A stretch of DNA of 64,000 nt from Bin87 sp965243255 (GCA_965243255.1 CBDEUH010000004.1:930001-994000), one strand, 5' to 3'; shown: positions 10,101-19,259, numbered from the stretch's first letter. Program-made: numbers and translations. The notes: generated by a model from the letters alone, not told the origin.

Positions 10101-11347
10101 TCGGACAACGACCCCTTGAGGGCAGGAGGGGTGAGGATCGTGAAGGTGTAGGTCCGGGTAGTGACTCCGTCCGCGGCGGTCACTTTCAGCCGCATTACGC
10201 CCGTTCCTCCAGCTCGCAATTCTATGATCTCGGACTCGAAGTCCTCATCCCTTGTGCCATCCGGATAAGTGAGTTCGAGCGTGGCCTCGAAATCCGCCGG
10301 TGCGGGAGCGTCATTCCACTCAACGGAGTCGGCCGTGAGCGGCGAGGTTGCGCTGTATTCCGTGACGTCCGGATCGAACGCCGGAGACCATTCGATTAAC
10401 TCCAGTTGGATAGCAGTGTTGTAACCGCCCAAAAGGCCGAATTCTATCTCCCCCAAGTTTGCGAGTGACGCGTCATTCAGGCCCGCGCTAATGAATGCGG
10501 TTGCACTGCTCGTCAGCGTCTCGGAAGTCCCGTTGTCGTCGGTGAAGCTCACCCTCAACTTGAGCTGCTTGCGATGGTCGGCGTCGACGAGCGTGTAGGT
10601 GCTGCTTGTCGCCCCCGAGATGTCGGTCTCCGATTCGCCGTCGACGCGAATCCACTGGTAGGTCCAGTCCGGAGTGGTCAATCCGTCGTCATCCGCAATG
10701 CTCGAGGTGGAGGAGGTCAGTGTCTGGCCCACCCTGGGCGTGCCGGAAATCACCGGCCTGCCCGTCGCCAGGCGACCGGGGGTTCCCCTGAGCTTCATCC
10801 GAATTGATCGAGTGTCGTTTTCCCATCCCGTTTGGTTTCGTCTGCTGGTGTCGCGAATGCTCCATCCGCTTTCGCTGTCCGAGTCTTCGTCGTCGCCGTC
10901 AGTCATACTGATGTTTCGATGTCCCGACCCACCACCCATAGCAATCTGTACGAAGTAACTCTTGCCCCCTTCGAGCACCGCAGTTCGCGGGGCGGTGAAG
11001 ACGATTTCCCCGCCGTCGTCCAACGACGAGGACGGAGTCAAACTGAAGAGAGGTGACCCGGTAGGGTTGTTTCCACCGCTGTTGCGAATACCCACAATAA
11101 TGTCGAAATCAGCGGTCCCGGCTTCAAATACAAGGGTGAGGTCCCTGATCGTCCAGTCGCTCCCGGACGGTATCGTGAATCTCTGGACCCGGAAGCCGGC
11201 AGTTGGACCAACGCTCCCCCAGGCATCGTGGTCCTCTCCCAGGTTGCTGACCAGGGTGGGCGGCGTCTCAGCGCGAGCCGTTCCTGCGAATACGGCGAGC
11301 AACATGAGGACCGCCAGCAACAGTCCGGCTCTAGGGTAGAACTTCAA
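6689..11347 (-). CDS. Giant secreted multi-domain surface protein (tandem copy 1)
   Basis: I choose the TTG at 11347 because GGGAGG lies just upstream and the signal peptide (FYPRAGLLLAVLMLLAVFAGTARA) begins immediately after; the frame is open further upstream but that part is unlike a protein. The mature protein of about 1530 aa has an N-terminal beta-sandwich like the 'choice-of-anchor' domains, then repeated Ig-like modules (VGQTLTA...YQWIR...GATG...DADQGKTIKVKVTFTDD). It also has cadherin-like beta-sandwich modules, a Calx-beta-like module (about 860-960) and repeated HDGSSAFTFTLSFSE...LRDSAF modules. The last about 110 residues are nearly identical to the C-terminus of the next gene. 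Probably an exported adhesin or matrix protein. Confidence 0.75.
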   Translation of the reverse strand: MKFYPRAGLLLAVLMLLAVFAGTARAETPPTLVSNLGEDHDAWGSVGPTAGFRVQRFTIPSGSDWTIRDLTLVFEAGTADFDIIVGIRNSGGNNPTGSPLFSLTPSSSLDDGGEIVFTAPRTAVLEGGKSYFVQIAMGGGSGHRNISMTDGDDEDSDSESGWSIRDTSRRNQTGWENDTRSIRMKLRGTPGRLATGRPVISGTPRVGQTLTSSTSSIADDDGLTTPDWTYQWIRVDGESETDISGATSSTYTLVDADHRKQLKLRVSFTDDNGTSETLTSSATAFISAGLNDASLANLGEIEFGLLGGYNTAIQLELIEWSPAFDPDVTEYSATSPLTADSVEWNDAPAPADFEATLELTYPDGTRDEDFESEIIELRAGGTGVMRLKVTAADGVTTRTYTFTILTPPALKGSLSDLPGSHDGSTAFTVSLSFDADVTSPLSRIRNAIEVSNGAVSNLAAVGDSKQDYTFDVTPRGTQRVRIRLRGSDTCDSSHSICASRKKPFPGIGSRHVGHTSDAELRTLWLRYPDGSYVPNSSAENTFGVINAHKRASYDPSRGVGLRLRAGTFTTGATIAFTGSAVASVASGSGTTATATLHQVHVDTDVTVTVTAEDGATTKTYTYTLVPDVTLACWESAYSALSSLTVQGVGGSLVSIDQAFDPAVRSYVAWMSPGTQSIDVSTTEENDEGFDIYSSGQEQQQRRQELVTESADPRRGERVFVDRVKVTTKHRVDGQCHQSRYYVKAYTPASPLPDGLYAHQATAYEQPGAELQFLVTLQGTFTGTVTVDYATSDRSAGPGRALAGLDYEATSGRLTFAPGETEKTVTVTVLDDSHDEGIETMLLEISNAYDARFVDDHGGAYVQQGRAYGVISNSELTATFDSLPGTHDGASPFTFRIAFSQATTITAEAMRDHALTVGGGTVTAASQVQTEDGLQNLWELTLKPSGRGEVSLLLPGNRACTEAGAVCASDDRPLSADVSGTVTGPDGASNAAPAGLPAISGTAQVGDTLTAGTSGISDADGLTNVSYSYQWIRNAGTDDSDISGATGTSYTLVDADQGKTIKVKVTFTDDGGTEETLVSEATGAVAPAPSTDPIWSTTLTVGVRSEYRGYSLIASPDFGSVSDDKFDYGTGASYQADAVLAYGEGVMFDVRNRGATLSELVLEWADETLPLADATWDASRHRYTWGQSWLDEHAPSLNASTYATTLSGGRTGTVCLRTSARECPSTTLSDPPPLTASFGDMPASHDGSSAFTFTLSFSEDVAGLSYKTLRDSAFDVTGGSVTNAGRQMQGSNQDWTITVTPDGDGDVTVTLPETTDCSATGAICIGDRPLSAAVSATVATRPNSPATGSPTITGTAQVGQTLTANTSGISDADGLTNVSYSYQWIRNDGTDDSDISGATGSAYSLVDADQGKTIKVKVTFTDDRDNNESLTSAATGEVAEAPSPLTVRLENEPSTHNGTAVFTFQVRFSEEFPLSYRTLRDHAFTVSGGEVKKANRLETGSNIGWLITVQPGSDAAVTISLPATTDCADDGAICTEDGRKLSNSLEFTVDGPG

Positions 11348-11515
11348 CTCGCCCTCCCTACGCGCCCTACGCGCGCAAACGTCCCCCGCCGACGCCGTGG
11401 GGCTCCGCGTCGAATCCGCTGCTGCCCGTGACGGACGGGAAGGACCAGGACGCCCGGCGCGGCCCGCGTCTCCGCTCCCGTCTCCGCCGCCGCGAGGAAA
11501 CTGCCGGCTGCGGTG

Positions 11516-12080
11516 CACCGCGCGTCATGCTTCACTCCACCAAACTTCCTGAATGCAAGAATCTTCAAGTTGACACTCCCATTGGTACCGTGAGGCCGCG
11601 GCTGCCGTCAGCCAGGGCCGTCGACAGTGAACTCCAGCGAGTTGGACAGTTTCCTGCCATCCTCCGTGCAGATCGCGCCATCGTCCGCGCAGTCCGTGGT
11701 TGCCGGGAGAGAGATCGTCACATCACCATCCGATTCCGGCGCGGCGGTGATCAACCAACCTATATTGCTCCCTTTTTCCAACCGCTCCGCTTTCTTTAAC
11801 TCCCCGCCAGAGACGGTGAATGCGTGGTCCCGCAGTGTCCGGTAGCTCAGCGGGAACTCCTCGCTGAACCGGATTTGGAAGGTGAACACGGCTGTGCCGT
11901 TGTGGGTTGACGGCTCGTTCTCCAGCCTGACGGTGAGCGGTGATGGAGCTTCCGCAACTTCGCCCGTCGCGGCGCTGGTCAGACTCTCGTTGTTATCCCT
12001 GTCATCGGTGAAGGCGACCTTCACCTTGATGGTCTTGCCCTGGTCAGCGTCCACGAGGCTGTAGGCGCTGCCGGTGGCAC
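11516..12080. repeat. Direct repeat, copy 2: C-terminal module plus downstream leader
   Basis: Near-identical partner of 6597-7160. On the minus strand it runs from the last Ig-like and C-terminal modules of the 2321-aa protein through its stop to a GTGAAGC-ATG context. Just after the stop is a GC-rich hairpin (stem GGCTG/CAGCC, flanked by GGCC/GGCC) without a T-tract, present in both copies, which may act in termination. Confidence 0.8.
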
Positions 12081-15000
12081 CGGAGATGTCCGCGTCCGCC
12101 GTTCCGTCGTTCCGTATCCACTGGTAGCCGTAGGAGACGCTGGTCAGACCATCGGCGTCGGAAATGCCCGAGGTATTCGCCGTCAGCGTCTGGCCCACCT
12201 GGGCCGTTCCCGTGATGGTCGGCGTTCCCGTCGCGGGGCTGTTTGGCCTTGCGGCCACCGTGCCCGTCGCGGCGCTGGTCCGCTCCTCGTCGTTGCTGGC
12301 ATCGTCGGTGAAGGTGACCTTCACCTTGATGGTCTTGCCCTGGTCAGCGTCCACGAGGCTGTAGGCGCTGCCGGTGGCACCGGAGATGTCCGAGTCGTCC
12401 GTTCCGTCGTTCCGTATCCACTGGTAGCTGTAGGAGACGCTGGTCAGGCCGTCGGCATCGGAAATGCCGGAAGTGCTTGCCGTGAGCGTCCGGCCGACCT
12501 GGGCCGTGCCGCTGATCGTCGGACTTCCGGTGGCGGCGTTGTTGCTCGCGGCTTCGCCGGACACGGGGGGATCCTTGCGATAGATGGCAAGGGCCACCTC
12601 GTCGCCTTCGTCCCAGTAGATGTCCTGGGCGGACCACATGTAGACCTCGGCGTAGCTGTAGGACGTGTGGGACGCGTCGCTCGACTCCAACTCCGCACCG
12701 TCGACGCTCAGCGTGAAGTCGAACGGGAGCTTCTTGTCCAGGCCGATGTAGATCCAGTCCGACGCTTCGATCAACTTGAGCGTGTAGGTTTCGCCGGCGA
12801 CGTCAAAGCTGCCGGTGGTCAGCGAGCCCCGCTGGCTGTCTTCGAGCGCGATGTAACCGTAATCCTGGTAGACGAAGCCGGTCGTCATGGTCGACTGCCA
12901 GATGGCCGGAGTCGCGGTCGCCCCGGCGTCGCTCTCCGACGGCGGGGGATGCGGATCGTGGTTATAGATGGTGCCGATCGCGGTGTTCCTGGAGATGGTG
13001 ATGGTCCGCGACGCATCGCCGCAGACGTGCGCCTCGCTGATCCTGACCCTGACGGTCTCACCGCCATCGTGAATGTCATCATCGATGACGTGGACGACAA
13101 CATCGACCGTGTGGCCGAAGGCCCCGGCGGCACGGCCACTAAACCAGTCCCGGCCCGAGGTCGTGTGGTAGTCCACGTCCGGGGTAGCCGTCGTGCCTCC
13201 GGTAACGGTCGCGTAGGCGAAGCAGACATGTTCCCCCAGGTCGTAGGCGGAGGGCGAGAGCTTCACTTTGAAGTGGATCGACCGCCAGCTTTCATATCCG
13301 CCTGTTTCGGGTGTGTTCGCGTTTTCAATGCTCATTGCGTACCCGTCGACCGCCGTGGCCGTCCCCGCCGCGACGATCGACCCCGTCGCCTCGTCGTCGG
13401 TGATTTCGAGCAGGGGCCGTCCAGTCGATGCATCAGTGAGCCTTGCGTCGCTGATCTCAAGCCGCACCGTCTTACCGACGGAGTTGTTCCCCAACTCGAC
13501 CCAGACCTTCTGGCTCGTCCTGTACGGCTGGATGTAGTAGACGTCGCCCACGTGTGTGAAGTTGGCGTTGCCCCCGACGGTCCTGGCCCGGAACTCCACG
13601 CCTTCGCCTTGGCCCAGTTGCTTCGAGAGCGAGACGGTGAACGCGATGTAGTGGTCGTCCGGAGTGGCGGTGGCGTCCGCGACCGAGATGGTGGGCAGGG
13701 ACGCGGACCTGCGGGTCACCGTGATCGTGTAGGTCCTGGTGGTGGCGAGGTCGGAGGCCGTCACGCGCACCGAGATCGTGTTCGAGCCGCTGCTGAGCGC
13801 AACCTGGTGGCCGGGTTTCTCGGTGTCTGCATCCGCGGGACCGAGAATGCCGAAGATCGCGTTGCTGTCGTTCGTCGTCGGCCTGACGGTGATCTGGTCC
13901 TCGTCGTTCCAGACCGATGTCCGGTAGGCAGTGTTGCCGGGCCGGAAATCCGGGCTCAGGGCGATCTTCGAATCGTCCGCGACTCTCTCGAGCCTGAGCG
14001 CGCTCAGGGTGGTGTCCTGGCTGGGCCCTCGCAGGCTCACCGTGACCTTCTGGCCCTCGATCCAGGTCATGTTGGGCCGGCGGCGCCATTCGTAGTAACT
14101 GTCTGATAGGTTGTCCCGATCGTTTCTGGCGTGGAACTCCTCCCCCCCGAAGTTGAAGAATGAACCGGCCGGCAGCCGCCCCGTCGTATGCTCGAAGCCA
14201 ATCTCATCCGTGGCAAGCGGATTGTGGTAGTCGACAATGACGACTTGGTCCACCCGATAGGTCGTACCGTCGTAATCGAAGAATCGGTTTACGAGCGCCC
14301 CGGTGGGATGTATGAAGCCGTAGCCGGTGAGACCGGCCACGCTTGTCTCGACCCCCACCGTCATCGTCGTGCACCAGAAGCTCCCGGGGCGGTCTGTGGC
14401 GCAGTCCTGTTGCCTGGCCAGCACCGTCCCGGTCGGGTCGCTCTCGAGCGGTCCCTCGGAATTGCTGTCGTCGTCGGTGAAGCTGACCTCGACCTTGATG
14501 GTCTTGCCCTCGTCCGCGTCCGCGAGGGTGTAGGTGTGCGACGTGGCGCCGCCGATGTCCGTGCCGGTCCCGGCGTCCACGCGGACCCACTGGAAGGTGT
14601 AGTCGTCCGGGAAGGTGGAGGGCAGGCCGTCGCTGTCGGCGATCGTGCCCTGTCCCGCCGTCAGCGTCTGGCCCACCTGGGGAACGCCCGTAATCGAGGG
14701 CTTGCCCGTTGCGTTGGAGGAACCTCCTCGCAGGCTCACCGTGACCTTCTGGCCCTCGATCCAGGTCATGTTGGGCGGGCGGCGCCATTCGTAGTCACCC
14801 GACTGGACGGACCTACCGCCCGCAAACTCTATCCCCCCGAAGTTGAAGACCGAACCCGCCGGCTCCCACGCATCCAATTCCACGCTGACAATGTCCTCCG
14901 AACTAGGATTGAAGCGGTCCCATAACATGATCTGGGTCACCCGATTGTTACTGCCGCCGGACACGATTGTCCCGTCGGCGAGCGCCCCGTTGCTGGGACT

Positions 15001-18000
15001 TCTGATGTAGCCGTAACCGGTTGATATGGGGGAGGTCACGACCCCCACCGTCATCGTCGTGCACCAGTAGGCGTCGGGGCGGTCTGCGGCGCAGTCCTGT
15101 TGCCTGGCCCGCACCGTCCCGGTCGCGGCGCTCTCGAGCGGTCCCTCGGAATTGCTGTCGTCGTCGGTGAAGCTGACCTTCACCCTGATCGTCTTGCCCT
15201 CGTCCGCGTCCACGAGGGTGTAGGTGTTCGAGGTCGCGCCGGAGATGTTCGCGCCGGTCCCGGCGTCCACGCGGACCCACTGGAAGGTGTAGTCGTCCGG
15301 GAAGGTGGAGGGCAGACCGTCGCCGTCGGCGATCGTGCCCTGTCCCGCCGTCAGCGTCTGGCCCACCTGGGGAACGCCCGTAATCGCGGGCTGGCCCGTC
15401 GCGTCGGAGGAATCTCCATCGTCGTCGTCGGAATCCACCTCGTAGCCCTTGATGGCGATGCGAATCGGCCGGTTGGGAAAGGTGACGGTCTTCCAGGTGC
15501 CGTCGTCGTTCCAGAATGAGTCGTCCGCGATGCTCCATCCATCCGCCTTCCCGTCATCCTCGCCGGTGGAGAGCGTCGCATCGTAAGAGACACCCTCCGA
15601 GCCGGGATCGAGGAACACGGCATACTTCGTTTCGGCTGCCAGGACGGTGCCCGGCGGAGCGGTGAAGGTGAGCACGCCGGCGGTAAAGTCGGACGGCGCC
15701 GTCAGCGCCGTGCACGACGTCGTGGGGTGGCCGTCGGAGTCGACCGTACAGACGGACGCCGAGAACGAGCTGCCCTGAGCATCTTCGGAATCGACGTCGA
15801 CGCCGGTCAGGACGTAGCCGCTGGTGGACGAGCCGGTGGTGAACTGCTGCGCTAGCTCCGCGCTGGTTTCGAAGAAGGATGTGTCATTGCCCTGGTCCAG
15901 GTTGCTGACCAGCGTGACCGCCGTCGGGCTGGCCGTGCCCTTGACCGTGACCTGGAGGGCGTCGGTCCCTGAGATTTCCGACCAGACCATCATCGTACTG
16001 TCGTATTCATGGTATTTGTCCCACAGACTCCAGCCGGTCTGCTTGGTGTCTTCATCGTCGCTGGTGGTTTCAAATAGTCCGATGAAAAAATCGATCTCAA
16101 ATACCACCGCGTAGGTCGTATTGGGGTCGAGCGTCGCGTTTGCCGGCGCGGTGGCCGTGTTCGTGGAGTTGGCAGTTATCGACGCGGGACGGAAGAGGGT
16201 GTATAGCTCTTCGTCGGGGGCGCCCGAATCAGTGGTGTATATCTTGATCGAGTCGGGCTTGTTCGTTTGTTCCCCGACCGGGAAGTCCACGGCAGTGAGG
16301 GTGTAACCGGCGGCGTGGGAGCCGGTGGTGAAAGACTGAGCAACTGTAATAGCTGAAAAAGATGACGAACTGCCGGACTCTCCGGCGTTGCTGACCAGCG
16401 TGGTCTCCGGTCGAGCGGGGGGCGCTCCTCGGAGGCTCACCGTGACCTTCTGGCCCTCGATCCAGTCGAAGTTGGCGGGGCGGGGCCATTCGTATTCGAC
16501 GGCAGTTGCGTCAAGCGTCGCGGTCGCCGCCGAAAACTCCGTCCCCCCGAGGTCCAGGACCGAACCGGTCGGCAGTTCCGGTGCCCCATCCTCCAACCAG
16601 AAGGTGACTACGTCCGAGGTGCCGGGATCGGTGAAGTCGAAGATTGCGAGTGTGAACACTTCCCAGGTGTCGTCCCCAATCGGTACGTCGTCGTCATCGA
16701 GCGTCGTGCTCCCGAAGGGGAAATAGCCGTATCTAGTACCAGACTTCCCGTCGCGAGTCCCGGTCCCGACGCCCACCGTCATCGTCGTGCACCAGTAGGC
16801 GCCGGAGCGGTCTGCGGCGCAGTCCTGTTGCCTGGCCCGCACCGTCCCGGTCGCGGCGCTCTCGAGCGGTCCCTCGGAATTGCTGTCGTCGTCGGTGAAG
16901 CTGACCTTCACCCTGATCGTCTTGCCCTCGTCCGCGTCCACGAGGGTGTAGGTGCTCGAGGTCGCGCCGCCGATGTCGGTGCCGGTCCCGGCGTCCACGC
17001 GGACCCACTGGAAGGTGTAGTCGTCCGGGAAGGTGGAGGGCAGACCGTCGCTGTCGGCGATCGTGCCCTGTCCCGCCGTCAGCGTCTGGCCCACCTGGGG
17101 AACGCCCAAAATCGCGGGCTGGCCCGTCGCGGGGGCCAGCACCGTCCCGGTCGGGTCGCTTTCGAGCGGCCCCTCGGAATTGCTCGCGTCGTCGGTGAAG
17201 CTGACTTTCACCTTGATCGTCTTGCCCTCGTCCGCCGCCACGAGGGTGTAGGTGCTCGAGGTCGCGCCGCCGATGTCGGTGCCGGTCCCGGCGTCCACGC
17301 GGACCCACTGGAAGGTGTAGTCGTCCGGGAAGGTGGAGGGCAGACCGTCGCTGTCGGCGATCGTGCCCTGTCCCGCCGTCAGCGTCTGGCCCACCTGGGG
17401 AACGCCCGTAATCGCGGGCTTGCCCGTCGCGGGGGAGTTGGACTCGCTCGAGGTGAAGGTGCCGTCGATCACAATGCGCAGCTCGGGAACATCCGATGAC
17501 CAGTTTCCGGTGTCCGAGGTACGGTTGCCGTGCTGATCCGCGATGCTCCACCCGGCGGCTGCACCGGTATCCTCCCCGTTGGTTGTCGTGAGGCGCAGGC
17601 TGAAGGTTCCGCTGGTCGCCTCGACGACGACGTGATAGGTGGTGTTCGCTGCCAGACTGAGGCTGCCGGCGTCGAAGGTATTGAGTCCGTCGGCCAGTGA
17701 ATCCGGATCGGTGAGAGTGGCAAGGCTCGAGTCGGGGGAACCTGAATCGTCCGTGTAGATGCTGACCTTCGGGTTGTAGCTGGAACCGTGTGTTACCGAG
17801 ATGTCGATCTGGACGGATGCAATCCTCGACGTGCCGTTCCCCGTGGTGAACGCCTGCGCGCGTGACAACTTGTCTGGTCCCGATGTGCCCACAACGACGG
17901 TGTTAGTGCTTACATACGTCTGCTCTGTATTCGCAACCAGCGTGGTCACCGGGTTCTCGTAGCCCTTGATGGCGATGCGAAGCATCCGATCGGGAAAGGC

Positions 18001-18573
18001 GTTGGTCCTCCAGGTGCCGGAGTCGTTCCAGAAAGAGGCGTCGCCGATGCTCCATCCCGCCGCCTTTCCGTCATCCTCGCCGGTGGAGAGCGTCGCATCG
18101 TAACTGACACCCTCCGAGCCGGGCTCGAGGAGCACGGCATACTTCGTTTCGGCTTCCAGGACGGTGTTCGACGGAGCGGTGAAGGTGAGCACGCCGGCGG
18201 TAAAGTCGGACGGCGCCGTCAGCGCCGTGCAGGACGTCGTGGGGTGGCCGCTGGAGTCGACCGTACAGACGGACGCCGAGAACGAGCTGCCCTGAGCATC
18301 CTGGGAATCGACGTCGACGCCGGTCAGGATGTAACCTTTGGTGAACGAGCCGGTGGTGAACTGCTGCGCTAGCTCCGCGGAGCTTTCGGTGAAGCCTGAG
18401 TCATTGCCCACGTTCAGATTGCTGACCAGCGTGGTCTCCGTCTGGGCCGCCGCCTGATCGGGCAGGACCGCCAGCCCGGCGGCGGCGAGAAGGAGCGCGA
18501 CGAGAAGGCCGCGCCGCACGAGTGCGAAGGGCACCCCGATGATCGATGATGGGCGGTCTGCTGCGTGCGTCAT
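11608..18573 (-). CDS. Giant secreted multi-domain surface protein (tandem copy 2)
   Basis: 2321 aa, ATG at 18573 preceded by GAGGTG five bases away. A signal peptide ends near residue 43 (LLVALLLAAAGLAVLPDQAAAQ). The mature protein starts with 'choice-of-anchor R'-like modules (TLVSNL...AQQFTTGS...Y.LTGVDVDS), which recur about four times. These are interleaved with Ig-like modules (ITGVPQVGQTLTAGQG...DDYTFQWVRVDAG) and with a module beginning WCTTMTVGV and ending IEGQKVTVSLRG. A cadherin-like module, Calx-beta-like modules and the shared C-terminal module follow. The modules are rich in Asp and Thr and lack a classic sortase or PEP-CTERM signal. Likely a cell-surface or matrix protein; attachment mode unknown. 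Confidence 0.75.
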   Translation of the reverse strand: MTHAADRPSSIIGVPFALVRRGLLVALLLAAAGLAVLPDQAAAQTETTLVSNLNVGNDSGFTESSAELAQQFTTGSFTKGYILTGVDVDSQDAQGSSFSASVCTVDSSGHPTTSCTALTAPSDFTAGVLTFTAPSNTVLEAETKYAVLLEPGSEGVSYDATLSTGEDDGKAAGWSIGDASFWNDSGTWRTNAFPDRMLRIAIKGYENPVTTLVANTEQTYVSTNTVVVGTSGPDKLSRAQAFTTGNGTSRIASVQIDISVTHGSSYNPKVSIYTDDSGSPDSSLATLTDPDSLADGLNTFDAGSLSLAANTTYHVVVEATSGTFSLRLTTTNGEDTGAAAGWSIADQHGNRTSDTGNWSSDVPELRIVIDGTFTSSESNSPATGKPAITGVPQVGQTLTAGQGTIADSDGLPSTFPDDYTFQWVRVDAGTGTDIGGATSSTYTLVAADEGKTIKVKVSFTDDASNSEGPLESDPTGTVLAPATGQPAILGVPQVGQTLTAGQGTIADSDGLPSTFPDDYTFQWVRVDAGTGTDIGGATSSTYTLVDADEGKTIRVKVSFTDDDSNSEGPLESAATGTVRARQQDCAADRSGAYWCTTMTVGVGTGTRDGKSGTRYGYFPFGSTTLDDDDVPIGDDTWEVFTLAIFDFTDPGTSDVVTFWLEDGAPELPTGSVLDLGGTEFSAATATLDATAVEYEWPRPANFDWIEGQKVTVSLRGAPPARPETTLVSNAGESGSSSSFSAITVAQSFTTGSHAAGYTLTAVDFPVGEQTNKPDSIKIYTTDSGAPDEELYTLFRPASITANSTNTATAPANATLDPNTTYAVVFEIDFFIGLFETTSDDEDTKQTGWSLWDKYHEYDSTMMVWSEISGTDALQVTVKGTASPTAVTLVSNLDQGNDTSFFETSAELAQQFTTGSSTSGYVLTGVDVDSEDAQGSSFSASVCTVDSDGHPTTSCTALTAPSDFTAGVLTFTAPPGTVLAAETKYAVFLDPGSEGVSYDATLSTGEDDGKADGWSIADDSFWNDDGTWKTVTFPNRPIRIAIKGYEVDSDDDDGDSSDATGQPAITGVPQVGQTLTAGQGTIADGDGLPSTFPDDYTFQWVRVDAGTGANISGATSNTYTLVDADEGKTIRVKVSFTDDDSNSEGPLESAATGTVRARQQDCAADRPDAYWCTTMTVGVVTSPISTGYGYIRSPSNGALADGTIVSGGSNNRVTQIMLWDRFNPSSEDIVSVELDAWEPAGSVFNFGGIEFAGGRSVQSGDYEWRRPPNMTWIEGQKVTVSLRGGSSNATGKPSITGVPQVGQTLTAGQGTIADSDGLPSTFPDDYTFQWVRVDAGTGTDIGGATSHTYTLADADEGKTIKVEVSFTDDDSNSEGPLESDPTGTVLARQQDCATDRPGSFWCTTMTVGVETSVAGLTGYGFIHPTGALVNRFFDYDGTTYRVDQVVIVDYHNPLATDEIGFEHTTGRLPAGSFFNFGGEEFHARNDRDNLSDSYYEWRRRPNMTWIEGQKVTVSLRGPSQDTTLSALRLERVADDSKIALSPDFRPGNTAYRTSVWNDEDQITVRPTTNDSNAIFGILGPADADTEKPGHQVALSSGSNTISVRVTASDLATTRTYTITVTRRSASLPTISVADATATPDDHYIAFTVSLSKQLGQGEGVEFRARTVGGNANFTHVGDVYYIQPYRTSQKVWVELGNNSVGKTVRLEISDARLTDASTGRPLLEITDDEATGSIVAAGTATAVDGYAMSIENANTPETGGYESWRSIHFKVKLSPSAYDLGEHVCFAYATVTGGTTATPDVDYHTTSGRDWFSGRAAGAFGHTVDVVVHVIDDDIHDGGETVRVRISEAHVCGDASRTITISRNTAIGTIYNHDPHPPPSESDAGATATPAIWQSTMTTGFVYQDYGYIALEDSQRGSLTTGSFDVAGETYTLKLIEASDWIYIGLDKKLPFDFTLSVDGAELESSDASHTSYSYAEVYMWSAQDIYWDEGDEVALAIYRKDPPVSGEAASNNAATGSPTISGTAQVGRTLTASTSGISDADGLTSVSYSYQWIRNDGTDDSDISGATGSAYSLVDADQGKTIKVKVTFTDDASNDEERTSAATGTVAARPNSPATGTPTITGTAQVGQTLTANTSGISDADGLTSVSYGYQWIRNDGTADADISGATGSAYSLVDADQGKTIKVKVAFTDDRDNNESLTSAATGEVAEAPSPLTVRLENEPSTHNGTAVFTFQIRFSEEFPLSYRTLRDHAFTVSGGELKKAERLEKGSNIGWLITAAPESDGDVTISLPATTDCADDGAICTEDGRKLSNSLEFTVDGPG
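16831..17430. repeat. Tandem 300-bp coding repeats (two adjacent units, more copies upstream)
   Basis: The DNA at 16981 and at 17281 is the same over more than 120 bases with a period of exactly 300 bp; further copies lie near 14560 and 15260. Each unit encodes one Ig-like module of the 2321-aa protein. Identity at DNA level, not only protein level, points to recent duplication or gene conversion and predicts copy-number variation between strains. Confidence 0.8.
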
Positions 18574-18679
18574 GCTTCACCTCTCGCTCGCTGGGGCTCT
18601 GCCTCCGGGCGCCTCTTGCGGGTGCTTATCTCCATGGTTGGGAACGGGTCCTGTCTCGCATTACTCTCTCGATTCGCAT

Positions 18680-18913
18680 TCAGTCGATCAGCAGGTGCCC
18701 GAGACCCACACTGTCGGCCAACTCCCACAGCTCCCTCCGGTGTTGATAGTTGGGCCGTGCCCTGCCCGAGGTCCACCGCCACACGGTGTGGCGGTAGGTA
18801 CCCACGCGGCGAGCGATCTCCGACGATGACAGGCCAGATTCGTCCCTGAACCGCTTGAGCCGGTCCGGGAAGTCGGCAGGAAAGGCGTAGGTTGTCCGGT
18901 CGTACCGAGTGCG
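18680..18913 (-). pseudogene. Relic of an XRE-type helix-turn-helix protein
   Basis: Between an in-frame TAG (18914-18916) and the TGA at 18680 the minus strand reads a clear HTH protein: DFPDRLKRFRDESGLSSSEI, then ARRVGTYRHTVWRWTSGRAR and a C-terminal helix ending LGHLLID. It has no ATG, GTG or TTG start, and an upstream open frame in another register suggests a frameshift. XRE proteins of this small type usually act as antitoxins or regulators. It sits just upstream of the giant surface-protein gene on the same strand, so the intact ancestor may have regulated it. Confidence 0.6.
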
Positions 18914-19230
18914 CTATCGCGGCATCGCCCCTGGTCTCCCACAGTGCTAATTGGCCCTTCTCTTCAGCGATAGCCATGGCATTGGCGCCTCATGCGGTCC
19001 GTGACAGCCACCGTCACGTCCAGCGAGCCGTGAGTGCCGGCCGCGAGATCAAACTCCGCCAGCTCGATGGGCCAAAGGTGCCTGCGGTCCGATAAGAGGC
19101 CACCGGCATCTCATCCACCGGCCGTTCAAATGCCAAGCTCACACCTCCCAAAGAATGGATAAGGCGACGATACAGTTTAAAGCATTATTATAAGTTGATT
19201 ATAAGGATTCTGGCCTATTTGGCCCAATTA
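18914..19230. other. Intergenic region upstream of the hybrid kinase
   Basis: No gene recognised. The right part becomes AT-rich against the GC-rich background and holds the direct repeats and promoter listed separately. Confidence 0.5.
19188..19205 (+). promoter_or_regulatory. TTATAAG-N4-TTATAAG direct repeat, candidate OmpR-type operator
   Basis: Two exact 7-bp half-sites spaced by 4 bp give an 11-bp period, the geometry typical of OmpR/PhoB-family binding sites. It lies about 26 bp upstream of the -35 box of the gene that encodes a kinase carrying its own OmpR-type DNA-binding domain, so autoregulation is plausible. A weaker pair, TTAGGAT-N4-TAAGGAT, overlaps the promoter. Confidence 0.5.
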
Positions 19231-19259
19231 TTGTTAGGATTATGTAAGGATGATACAAT
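19231..19259 (+). promoter_or_regulatory. Sigma-70-type promoter of the hybrid kinase gene
   Basis: TTGTTA (19231-19236), 17-bp spacer, TACAAT (19254-19259). This predicts a start of transcription near 19266 and a leader of about 78 nt before the ATG at 19344. Confidence 0.6.

Noticed and set aside
11600..11640. GC-rich hairpin after the surface-gene stop codons as an intrinsic terminator
   Set aside because: The stem is present in both copies but has no T-tract, so I do not call a terminator.
12667..14106. 479-codon plus-strand frame inside the 2321-aa gene
   Set aside because: Composition is Arg/Val/Gly-biased and it lies antisense to a well-supported repeat protein.
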